This document shows positions 18,045 through 25,238 of a stretch of DNA of 64,000 nucleotides, in pieces. Under the pieces are notes generated by a model, which saw nothing but the letters and a program-made list of their open reading frames with translations, ran no database searches and had not been told where the DNA came from. Numbering within the stretch: position 1 is the stretch's first letter; every line of letters begins with the position of its first letter. Origin of the DNA: Ignavibacteriota bacterium. GTDB taxonomy: Bacteria; Bacteroidota; Ignavibacteria; Ignavibacteriales; Melioribacteraceae. The translations under genes were made by a program, and so were the position numbers. The stretch lies in assembly GCA_016713565.1 (NCBI GenBank), contig JADJOX010000008.1, positions 62,001 to 126,000 on the forward strand, written 5' to 3'.

Positions 18045-20063
18045 TTAAATAATTGGAAATTGCGGTAAAGTAATTGTAAATAAAGTGCCTGAATTTTCTT
18101 CGCTATTTACTGAAATTGTTCCGCCATGTTCAAAAATAATTCTTTGTACAATACTTAAACCAATTCCGGTACCTTTAGCTTTTGTTGTAAAATATAAATT
18201 AAAAATTTTATTTAACATATTTTTAGAAATACCAATACCGTTATCCGCTATTTCAATTTTTATATTATTATTTTCTTCATGATTTATTGTCAATATTATG
18301 TTTCCGTTATTTTTTGTCGCGTCAAAAGAGTTCTGTAAAAGATTCATAAAAACCTGCTGAATTTGATTCCTGTCCCAGTTTACAATTCCGTCCCATTCGG
18401 CTTTAAGTAAGAATTCAATTGATTTATCCGAAAACATTGGAATATAAAGGTTTCTTATCTGACCTGTCAAATCAGACAATTTAAATTCAGTTAATATTAT
18501 TTTTTCCGGTTTGGAAAATCTTAAAAAACTATTTACTGTTTCGTTTATTCTTTTTACTTCTTTATTAACCAAGCCAGCAAGATTTTTAAATTCATCTTTT
18601 CGGTCAATCGGTTCAAAATCCATTTGTAATTGCTGTGTAATTGTGCTTATTGTATTTAAAGGATTTCTAATTTCATGAGCTACGCCTGAAGCTAATTCAC
18701 CCATTGCTACTAATCTTTCTTTTCTTTGGATTTGGTCCTCTAATAATTTTTGTTTTGTTAAATCTCTAAAAACGAATATAGTATTTTTATTATTACTTTC
18801 CGTATCAAAGTTAGTTTTGGAAAGTAATAAGTACCTATTTTGATTATTGATTTTTATTTCTAATTGTTTTAATCCATCATTTGAGTTTATTATATCCATT
18901 AGATCATTTGATTTTAATAGATCAAAAAATTTATTCGTATTAATTTCATTTTCATTAAAACGAAATAAATTTATAGCCGCTGAATTAACGATTTTAATAA
19001 AATGATCTTCATCTAAAACAATTACAGCATCGCTTACATTTTGTATTACATTGTTGGAAAAATTTTCTATAGTTCTGAATCTTTTTTGTAGAAAATCGAA
19101 ATTTTGACGCGTGAAAATGTAAGTGAGAAGCAAGGAGCCTAAAACGAATAGAGTTATTCCAATAATTACTAATCTTCTAATAGCTCGTTGATTTATACTT
19201 ATCAACGGCTGAAGTGAAATTCCTAAACGAAATATTCCTACCGTATTACCATTATATGAAAAAGGGTGAACGGCTTCAAAAATATTTAAAGAGTCGTTTT
19301 CAATAACTCTTGAGGCAAATGTTGAATCTATTAGTGATTTCTTTAAAAAATCAGAATCATCAAAGTTTTCCAAGGTTGAAATATTTCCGGAGGCAGCGAT
19401 AATTTCGTCTGAATTCTGCAATACTGTATAAATTAAGTTTTTGTTTTGCGTTAATTTTTTTAATAGGCTTCCGAAGCCAATTTGTTTTCTGAATTCCAAA
19501 ATCTTTTCAGCATTCAAGTTTAAAACGATAGCGCTTCTGTCTTTTGCCGAAACAGCAATTGCAAATCTAAATCCATCTTCGAATCTCGCTTTTTTAAATC
19601 CAATAAATAAAGAATCAGTTATTCCTTTGAAAATCGGAGCCAAAACATCATTAGGATCAATTTTTGGTTCCAAATCCGTGTGAATTATTTCATGATTGCT
19701 GAAAATCTTTTTCCCGAATTTATTGAAAATATTTATTCTATAAATTTGATTTTGTTCGGCAAAATGTTTAAGAATATTATTGTTGATTTGCCCTTTTTCA
19801 AAAAGTAATTTTATATAATTGGCATTGTTGAATAAGCGATTCTTTAATTCTGAATTTAATAGATCATATGATATTAATGCGTTTGTTGAAGAAGTAAGAG
19901 TTGTTTCCAAAAGTGAATGAGCCTGTTCCTCCATTAAATTATACATTTCTTTTTTACTTTGGTAATATTCAAACAAAACGGAAGATATTACTAAAATTGC
20001 TACCGCAATAAAAATTAGAATTAAACTCTTAGGCTGAAGATCAACTTTATTAAAAATTTTCAC
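18045..20063 (-). CDS. Membrane sensor histidine kinase, PAS + HisKA + HATPase
   Basis: 672 residues. TM1 ~14-31, a large ~260-residue periplasmic sensor, TM2 ~296-318, PAS (~330-440), HisKA with ERLVAMGELASGVAHEIRNPLN (His463), and HATPase boxes LQNSFDATKNNG, DNGIGI, GTGIGLSIVQRI. This is the NtrB/ZraS-type arrangement, and its partner regulator is the next gene. The periplasmic region has no CxxCH or other cofactor motif. It is part of a four-gene same-strand run starting at 21706 behind a sigma54 promoter, so the pair may be autoactivated. Confidence 0.95.
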   Translation of the reverse strand: MKIFNKVDLQPKSLILIFIAVAILVISSVLFEYYQSKKEMYNLMEEQAHSLLETTLTSSTNALISYDLLNSELKNRLFNNANYIKLLFEKGQINNNILKHFAEQNQIYRINIFNKFGKKIFSNHEIIHTDLEPKIDPNDVLAPIFKGITDSLFIGFKKARFEDGFRFAIAVSAKDRSAIVLNLNAEKILEFRKQIGFGSLLKKLTQNKNLIYTVLQNSDEIIAASGNISTLENFDDSDFLKKSLIDSTFASRVIENDSLNIFEAVHPFSYNGNTVGIFRLGISLQPLISINQRAIRRLVIIGITLFVLGSLLLTYIFTRQNFDFLQKRFRTIENFSNNVIQNVSDAVIVLDEDHFIKIVNSAAINLFRFNENEINTNKFFDLLKSNDLMDIINSNDGLKQLEIKINNQNRYLLLSKTNFDTESNNKNTIFVFRDLTKQKLLEDQIQRKERLVAMGELASGVAHEIRNPLNTISTITQQLQMDFEPIDRKDEFKNLAGLVNKEVKRINETVNSFLRFSKPEKIILTEFKLSDLTGQIRNLYIPMFSDKSIEFLLKAEWDGIVNWDRNQIQQVFMNLLQNSFDATKNNGNIILTINHEENNNIKIEIADNGIGISKNMLNKIFNLYFTTKAKGTGIGLSIVQRIIFEHGGTISVNSEENSGTLFTITLPQFPII

Positions 20064-20135
20064 TCGTATTAGAAATAATTATTTTTTAAAGAATCTTTGT
20101 GAAATTACACTTTCCATTTCGTGAAAAATATCAAC

Positions 20136-21248
20136 TTAAAATTGATAATCAAAATGAATATTGAATTGATTGTTTTTGTATTTATACCAATAACTGTTGG
20201 AAATATTGTTTGTATTTATATAAGACAGAGAGAGCAGAATATAACTATTTTCCAATTCAAAACGTTTGGATAATGAAAAATTCACAGCAGTAAGTTTATC
20301 GTTTCGTAAAATGTTTGAATCAAACAATTCTTCGCTTAAATAAATCCCCTGCGAAGGGTACTCTTTTTTTGTGTAAGTAAAAATGCCTTTAAGCATAAAA
20401 TTATCACCAAATAATTGAGTTAATTGAGCTGAAATTGAATTAGATTCATAACTGATTGGATCATCGAAGTATTGAGATTCATCGCCGTAAACATAGTCTA
20501 ATTGTCTTATATATTTTGCAGTGCCGCCTATAATGTTTTGCTGCGAATATTGAACAGCCAAGCCGGTATTTTCTAATATTGATTGAGCAATTCTTCCATA
20601 AAAATTAAATTGACTGGTAAATGCGCTTGAAGAAAATGATTGTTCCAAACTATCTCCGATTATTGAAGGATCATTGAGATCAGTTTCAAAATAATTTTTA
20701 TAATTATAGGAAATTCCTCCCATTATAGTGGTTTTGGACTCAAAACTTCTATTAAAGTCAATGCCGGCCGAACCAAGTAAATTATCCAAATCGTTTAGAT
20801 ATGAATAATTGGTATAGCTTAAAGATGCATTTATATTACAGTTGAGATCATTAAAGGGTAATTTATATTTAGTGTATCCGTTATAATTTGTTAGGTTATA
20901 AAATTCATAATTTGAGTTATTAATTCTTTGTTCCAAAAATAAACCGTAAATAAGATTTTCATCAGAATTCCAAAAACCAAATTGATGCCAATAAAAATTT
21001 CTGTCGCTTATTTCGTGAAATATTGAATAATCGCCGTAATAACCAAATCCTAAATTATTCAATTTATATTCTATACCTAAATCTAAAGAACTAATCAATG
21101 TAGAAACCGGGATAGGGTAATGAAATGGATTATCGGAATACTCCTGTGAAGTTGATAAACTGAAGTTCAATTGCCCAAACAAACTTTGTGAAATAAAATA
21201 CAAAGCAAAAATGTATAATTTTTTATTTAAATATTTTGGTGTTTTCAA
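20136..21248 (-). CDS. Hypothetical outer-membrane beta-barrel protein
   Basis: 370 residues with a signal peptide (ending near SQSLFGQ) and alternating aromatic/polar beta-strands throughout, ending QFNIHFDYQF with the C-terminal Phe typical of Bam substrates. Around 16 amphipathic strands seem possible. No known porin family is recognised. It starts 5 bp after the thrombospondin-like gene and precedes the kinase/regulator pair, so it is probably in the sigma54-controlled transcript. It might be a channel or a modification sensor in the outer membrane. Confidence 0.75.
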   Translation of the reverse strand: MKTPKYLNKKLYIFALYFISQSLFGQLNFSLSTSQEYSDNPFHYPIPVSTLISSLDLGIEYKLNNLGFGYYGDYSIFHEISDRNFYWHQFGFWNSDENLIYGLFLEQRINNSNYEFYNLTNYNGYTKYKLPFNDLNCNINASLSYTNYSYLNDLDNLLGSAGIDFNRSFESKTTIMGGISYNYKNYFETDLNDPSIIGDSLEQSFSSSAFTSQFNFYGRIAQSILENTGLAVQYSQQNIIGGTAKYIRQLDYVYGDESQYFDDPISYESNSISAQLTQLFGDNFMLKGIFTYTKKEYPSQGIYLSEELFDSNILRNDKLTAVNFSLSKRFELENSYILLSLSYINTNNISNSYWYKYKNNQFNIHFDYQF

Positions 21249-21253
21249 TTTAA

Positions 21254-21706
21254 TTAATTTCCTTTGCCATTCCCGCCTTTTCTGACTTTTCCGGAATTAC
21301 CGCTGCCGGAATTATCTATATTATTGCCGGCGCCGTTTATATTTCCGTTTTGTGCATTAACGGCCCTTTTATTCGCGTTATTATTTCCATATCTTTTACT
21401 GTTACGATTGTTTCCCGCATTATCATTAATTCCGTCTCCATCTAAATCAACAAAACCTTTTTTACCTTTTCCATTATAATCTTCATCCAATCCATTCGGA
21501 ATTCCATCACCATCATGATCAGGCGCATTATCGTTGTATCCGTCACCGTTTGCGTCTACAAAGTTATTCCCATGCTGATTTCTTTCGGCATTTTGCATTT
21601 TAATTTTATTTTGATTTTGTGCCGATGATGAATCCTGAGCAAATTGAACACTGCTAAATACAAAGAATCCGGACAGCATTAAATAAAGTATGATTTTTTT
21701 TTTCAT
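21254..21706 (-). CDS. Small secreted thrombospondin-3-repeat, Asn/Gly-rich protein
   Basis: 150 residues from the ATG at 21706. This start has GAGG just upstream and begins a signal peptide (MKKKIILYLMLSGFFVFSSVQFAQ); an upstream in-frame start at 21820 would precede the promoter. Three calcium-type Asp loops are visible: VDANGDGYNDNAP, DHDGDGIPNGLDED and VDLDGDGINDNAG. A Asn/Gly-rich basic tail (GNGKGN) follows. It is the first gene of the run leading to the beta-barrel protein and the kinase/regulator pair. It resembles the protein at 16227. The Asp loops suggest Ca2+ or other divalent metal binding. Confidence 0.8.
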   Translation of the reverse strand: MKKKIILYLMLSGFFVFSSVQFAQDSSSAQNQNKIKMQNAERNQHGNNFVDANGDGYNDNAPDHDGDGIPNGLDEDYNGKGKKGFVDLDGDGINDNAGNNRNSKRYGNNNANKRAVNAQNGNINGAGNNIDNSGSGNSGKVRKGGNGKGN

Positions 21707-21740
21707 TTTAGCCTCGCTGAATATTGTAATGTAGAATTGT

Positions 21741-21757
21741 AGTAAGAATTGTGCCAA
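21741..21757 (-). promoter_or_regulatory. Candidate sigma54 promoter (TTGGCAC-N5-TTAC)
   Basis: On the minus strand, a perfect -24 TTGGCAC and a -12 TTAC with 12-bp spacing. It predicts a start near 21730, giving a 24-nt leader to the ATG at 21706. It is the likely promoter of the secreted protein, beta-barrel, kinase and regulator run. Confidence 0.6.
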
Positions 21758-21901
21758 TCGTATTCTTTTTGTTTGAAAATTTTTAGTATTTAAAAACAAA
21801 AGGAAATTGAGGAAATTCAAAGAGTTTTGGTTTTTGTGATTAATAAATTAATTCTATTTCTAATTTTCTAATTTAACTAAAATTTTAAATCCAACATTTT
21901 C

Positions 21902-21927
21902 GTCGAAAGCATCGACAAACTGGTCGA
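21902..21927. promoter_or_regulatory. GTCGA repeats, candidate activator-binding (UAS) site
   Basis: GTCGA, TCGAC and GTCGA at 21902, 21912 and 21923 form two overlapping inverted repeats with 5-6 bp spacers. They lie between two divergent sigma54 promoters (about 145 bp from one and 60 bp from the other), the usual place for NtrC-type enhancer sites. Related TTCGAC / TCCGAC half-sites lie at 16073-16100, upstream of the third promoter. The assignment is inferred. Confidence 0.5.
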
Positions 21928-21986
21928 AAATTGAATTAAAGTTTTTCTAATTATTAAATAAATATTGGGAAATGAAATTTTGAGAT

Positions 21987-22003
21987 TTGGCACACCAATT
22001 GTC
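21987..22003 (+). promoter_or_regulatory. Candidate sigma54 promoter (TTGGCAC-N5-TTGT)
   Basis: Near-consensus TTGGCACACCAATTGT with canonical spacing. It predicts a start near 22014 and a 19-nt leader to the ATG at 22033, which has AAAGGAAA as RBS. Confidence 0.75.
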
Positions 22004-22032
22004 GACTGTTCGAAAAAAAAAGGAAATGACAA

Positions 22033-22725
22033 ATGAAAAGTTTAAGTCAAATATTCGCAAAATTAATATTAACAGCATTCACAACTATAATAATTATTAC
22101 TGCATGCAATTCGCCGGTTGAATCTAACAATGTTATTAATTCAGGCGATGTTTCTGAGGTTTTAAAGGCAATGCCAATTGAAGAAATTAATTCTGATGAA
22201 AATGAAGGATTAGTATTTATGCGTGAAGAAGAAAAACTTGCAAGAGATATTTATTTGGTTTTATATAAAAAATGGAATGCAAATGTATTTAATAACATAT
22301 CTAAAAGTGAACAAAAACATACTGACGCTATAAAAATTTTATTGGATAAATATCAAATTACGGATCCGGTTATCTCTGATGAAGTTGGTGTCTTCAGCAA
22401 TCCGGATTTACAGGCACTTTATAACACATTGATAGAAAAGGGAAATACATCTTTAATAGAAGCTTTGAAAGTTGGTGCGGCAATTGAAGAAATTGATATT
22501 TTGGATCTTCAGAAAAATTTGGAAAAAGTCGATAACGAAGATATTACATATGTTTACAATAATCTAATGCGCGGTTCAAGAAATCATTTAAGAGCATTTA
22601 ATCAAAATTTAGAGGCACAGGAAGTTGATTACAAGGCGCAATATCTTGATCAAGATCAGTTTGAAGCAATTGTTTCAACTAGCATTGAAAAAGGTTCTAA
22701 CAGAGGCAGAGGACGAAATAGGTAG
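22033..22725 (+). CDS. DUF2202 ferritin-like lipoprotein
   Basis: 230 residues with a lipoprotein signal (lipobox ITAC, Cys25). The core matches DUF2202: GLVFMREEEKLARDIYLVLYKKW, SEQKHTDAIKILLDKY, DIDILDLQKNLE-type helix and RGSRNHLRAFNQ. The Glu and His pairs (E-E-E-K near residue 63, E-x-x-H, N-H) are spaced as in ferritin-like four-helix bundles that carry a di-metal centre. It ends in a basic GSNRGRGRNR tail like the other small secreted proteins of this locus. Its own sigma54 promoter ties it to the adjacent regulator. The metal and reaction are unknown. Confidence 0.88.
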   Translation: MKSLSQIFAKLILTAFTTIIIITACNSPVESNNVINSGDVSEVLKAMPIEEINSDENEGLVFMREEEKLARDIYLVLYKKWNANVFNNISKSEQKHTDAIKILLDKYQITDPVISDEVGVFSNPDLQALYNTLIEKGNTSLIEALKVGAAIEEIDILDLQKNLEKVDNEDITYVYNNLMRGSRNHLRAFNQNLEAQEVDYKAQYLDQDQFEAIVSTSIEKGSNRGRGRNR

Positions 22726-22749
22726 GATGAATCCTCAACTTTAGATAGG

Positions 22750-22773
22750 AAAAACCTCCTTTGGGAGGTTTTT
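22750..22773. terminator. Bidirectional terminator
   Basis: AAAACCTCC / GGAGGTTTT stem with TTTG loop between the convergent DUF2202 and permease genes. It touches the stop codon of the permease. Confidence 0.88.
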
Positions 22774-24178
22774 ATTTTTTCGAAAAATATTTCCAGTAAA
22801 TATAAAAAGGCAAACCTGATAAAATTAAAATTGTTCCCATCGCCGCGTCTTCTGTGTCGGCGATTATTGAATTTATTAAAAATAAAAAAGAAAAAACAAC
22901 AAATATCAACGGCAGATACGGATATCCCCAAACCTTGAATGGTCGCTCTACATTCGGCATCTTTTTCCTTAGCACAATTACTCCGTAAGCCCCAAGCATA
23001 TAAAACAACCAAGCCGCAAAAATTACATAATCGGTTATTGTATCAAAGGATCCTGAAAGGACAAGTACACTTGACCATAATCCCTGAATAATTAAAGATG
23101 TGTGAGGTGTTCCGAATTTTGGATGTACTTTACCTAAATAATTAAAAAATAAGTTATCCTTTGCCATAGCAAATTGAACTCTTGCGGAAGCTAAAATACT
23201 TCCGTTGAGAGCGCCGAATGTTGAAATGATTACGGCTATAGAAATTACTGAAGCTCCGGATTGACCGAAAATAAGTTCCATTGCAGATGCGGCAACTAAA
23301 GGTGATTTCTTCATAACGTCAATTGGAAGAATGTATAAATAGGCAATATTAATAATTACATAAACCGCCATTACAATTAATGTTCCGTAAAGCAAACCAA
23401 GAGGAATGTTTTTCTGCGGATTTTTCATTTCTCCGGAAATGAAAGTTACATTGTTCCAGCCGTCATATGCCCAGAAAGCTCCGGCAAGTGCGAGTCCAAT
23501 AGCGGAAATCAATTCACTTGTATTATTTTGCGCAATTGAAAATCCTGTAATAACATTGGCGAATGAACCGTTGCCTAATGTAATTAGCACAACAGCCAAG
23601 GCAATAATTGCGGCTATCTTTATAATTGTAACAATAGTTTGTACAATTCCGCCGAAAATTACACCGATATAATTTATTCCGGTTAAAAATAATATGCATA
23701 TAATTGCAGCGGCTTTTGGTCCGAATTCAAAGAAAGGATGAATATTGCCTACCAACGGCATATAAAATGTAAAATCCTGCAAGCTTTGCGGAAGCTGTGG
23801 ATAATTAATAAAATAACCTAAATATTCACCAAAAACATATGCGATTGCCGCTTGACTTCCGGTTTGAATTACAGAAAGAACCGACCAGCCGTAAATAAAC
23901 GCTACTCCGTCACCATACATTTTTCTGAAGTAAACATATTGACCTCCAGTTGAATCAATAATTCCGGCAACTTCAGCATTTACTAAAGCACCAATGAAAG
24001 TAATAATGCCGGCAATAATCCAAATTATGATAAGTAATTCAGGTGAACCTAATTGACCCGCCATTGTAGCCGGTTTTCTAAATATTCCGGAGCCTATCAT
24101 TGAGCCGGCGACTATCATTATTGATGCGGTTAATGTTAAACTTCTGACTAATTCTGTTTTGGGAGCTGAATTTTTCAT
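22772..24178 (-). CDS. APC-family amino-acid permease
   Basis: A 468-residue protein with about 12 transmembrane helices. The N-terminal LTASIMIVAGSMIGSGIFRKPATMA is the APC superfamily GSGIF substrate-binding motif in TM1. ALAGAFWAYDGWNNVTFISGEMKNPQKNIP (TM6 and the following loop) matches LAT/amino-acid transporter members. It probably exchanges or imports amino acids in the inner membrane. It is a single gene facing away from the LuxR gene, with a 297-bp AT-rich gap upstream. Exact substrate unknown. Confidence 0.92.
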   Translation of the reverse strand: MKNSAPKTELVRSLTLTASIMIVAGSMIGSGIFRKPATMAGQLGSPELLIIIWIIAGIITFIGALVNAEVAGIIDSTGGQYVYFRKMYGDGVAFIYGWSVLSVIQTGSQAAIAYVFGEYLGYFINYPQLPQSLQDFTFYMPLVGNIHPFFEFGPKAAAIICILFLTGINYIGVIFGGIVQTIVTIIKIAAIIALAVVLITLGNGSFANVITGFSIAQNNTSELISAIGLALAGAFWAYDGWNNVTFISGEMKNPQKNIPLGLLYGTLIVMAVYVIINIAYLYILPIDVMKKSPLVAASAMELIFGQSGASVISIAVIISTFGALNGSILASARVQFAMAKDNLFFNYLGKVHPKFGTPHTSLIIQGLWSSVLVLSGSFDTITDYVIFAAWLFYMLGAYGVIVLRKKMPNVERPFKVWGYPYLPLIFVVFSFLFLINSIIADTEDAAMGTILILSGLPFYIYWKYFSKK

Positions 24179-24475
24179 TACAATGTTTTATAAATTAATA
24201 TTGTCTTGAATTTAATTAAAATAATTAATAATCCCATAAATTAATTCTTCCAAATTATTGTAAAATTTAAACAAACCAGGTAATTGTATTAAAAGTTAAT
24301 GTAAAAATTGGAATGGTTTAATTAATACTTATTTGTAAAATGGAAATTCCGAATAAACTTTAATTTTGATTAAAACCAAATTTTCCAGAATTCTTAAAAT
24401 CATAGCTACTTTTATAATCATTTTGAAAAATTCCGAATTTTAAGTAATTTAGATTTAGTCTTAATAAGGTTTTTT
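24179..24475. other. Non-coding divergent region
   Basis: AT-rich spacer between the permease start and the LuxR start, with no coding frame. It contains two copies of AAATTCCGAAT-like sequence (near 24343 and 24429) and, at 24451-24466, a sequence shared with the TonB-receptor promoter. Confidence 0.5.
24451..24466 (+). promoter_or_regulatory. Operator-like motif AGATTTAGTCTTAATA
   Basis: It matches 13 of 16 positions with 25212-25227 (AGATTAAATCTTAATA), the core of a palindrome just upstream of the TonB receptor. It sits 10 bp before the LuxR start, consistent with autoregulation by, or co-regulation with, that gene. Confidence 0.45.
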
Positions 24476-25129
24476 TTGGAACGAATTAAAATTTTAATTT
24501 CGAATAAATATTTTTTAATGAATTTTGCTATAACCTGCATCCTTCAGCGACTGAATGATTTTGAAGTATACGGAGTGGCCCCTGAAGAAATACATACTGA
24601 AATTAAGAAATTTAATCCTCATATACTTATTTGTGAAGTTGAAAAAAGTAAGGACGAAACTTGCCAATTAATTGAAAGAATTAAGATTGATTTTCCCAAA
24701 TTAAAAATTTTAGTATTGGTCGATTATAACGACAGAAAGCACATAAGTGAATTATTAAAATATAAATTAGACGGATATTTGCTAAAGAATACGTCGAAAG
24801 ATGAGTTAATATTTGCCTCAAAAAAAATTCATAGCGGTGAAAAATATTACAGTAAAAAAATATATGAATATGTGATGAATAATTTTGATGAAGACCTAAA
24901 CGAGCGGAAAAATGGGGAGTTTAATTTTTTATTAAGCGGAAGAGAAAAAGAAATTTTAGAGCATATTGTGCTTGGGAAAAAAAATAAGGAAATTGCCAAA
25001 ATATTTTTCATTAGTGAAAATACTGTTTTAACGCACCGCAGAAATATTATGAAGAAAATGAATGTTAAAAGCACACCTGAACTAATTGTCGCTTCCATTA
25101 GAAACGGAATTATAACATTTAAAGATTAA
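24476..25129 (+). CDS. LuxR-type regulator with degenerate receiver domain
   Basis: 217 residues from a TTG start. The N-terminal ~120 residues fold-match a receiver (ends LKYKLDGYLLKNTSKDEL with the conserved Lys). But the acidic pair after strand 1 is absent (KILISNKYF), and the phospho-Asp position reads Glu54 in HILICEVEKSKDE. It is therefore probably not controlled by phosphorylation. The C-terminal LuxR/NarL helix-turn-helix is intact: LSGREKEILEHIVLGKKNKEIAKIFFISENTVLTHRRNIMKKM. It precedes the heme/iron uptake genes and shares a promoter motif with them, so it is their likely regulator. Confidence 0.9.
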   Translation: MERIKILISNKYFLMNFAITCILQRLNDFEVYGVAPEEIHTEIKKFNPHILICEVEKSKDETCQLIERIKIDFPKLKILVLVDYNDRKHISELLKYKLDGYLLKNTSKDELIFASKKIHSGEKYYSKKIYEYVMNNFDEDLNERKNGEFNFLLSGREKEILEHIVLGKKNKEIAKIFFISENTVLTHRRNIMKKMNVKSTPELIVASIRNGIITFKD

Positions 25130-25132
25130 CAC

Positions 25133-25152
25133 AATACTAAATTCTTAGTATT
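25133..25152. terminator. 8-bp inverted repeat after the LuxR gene
   Basis: AATACTAA / TTAGTATT perfect arms with ATTC loop, directly after the LuxR stop. The stem is weak and there is no long T run, so it could be a terminator or an operator. Confidence 0.4.
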
Positions 25153-25205
25153 AAAAATTACCAATTCCAAAGTATTGATATAAATCCACGCTTATCTTTT
25201 ATTTA

Positions 25206-25228
25206 CTATTAAGATTAAATCTTAATAG
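25206..25228. promoter_or_regulatory. 23-bp near-perfect palindromic operator upstream of TonB receptor
   Basis: CTATTAAGATT-A-AATCTTAATAG: 11-bp perfect arms around one base, 10 bp before the receptor start codon. A one-base centre makes a protein-binding dyad more likely than an RNA hairpin. Its core recurs upstream of the LuxR gene. It does not match the classical Fur box. Confidence 0.6.
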
Positions 25229-25238
25229 CCAGAATAAA

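Noticed and set aside
25206..25228. Fur box upstream of the TonB receptor
   Set aside because: The palindrome is strong but does not resemble the GATAAT-repeat Fur consensus.
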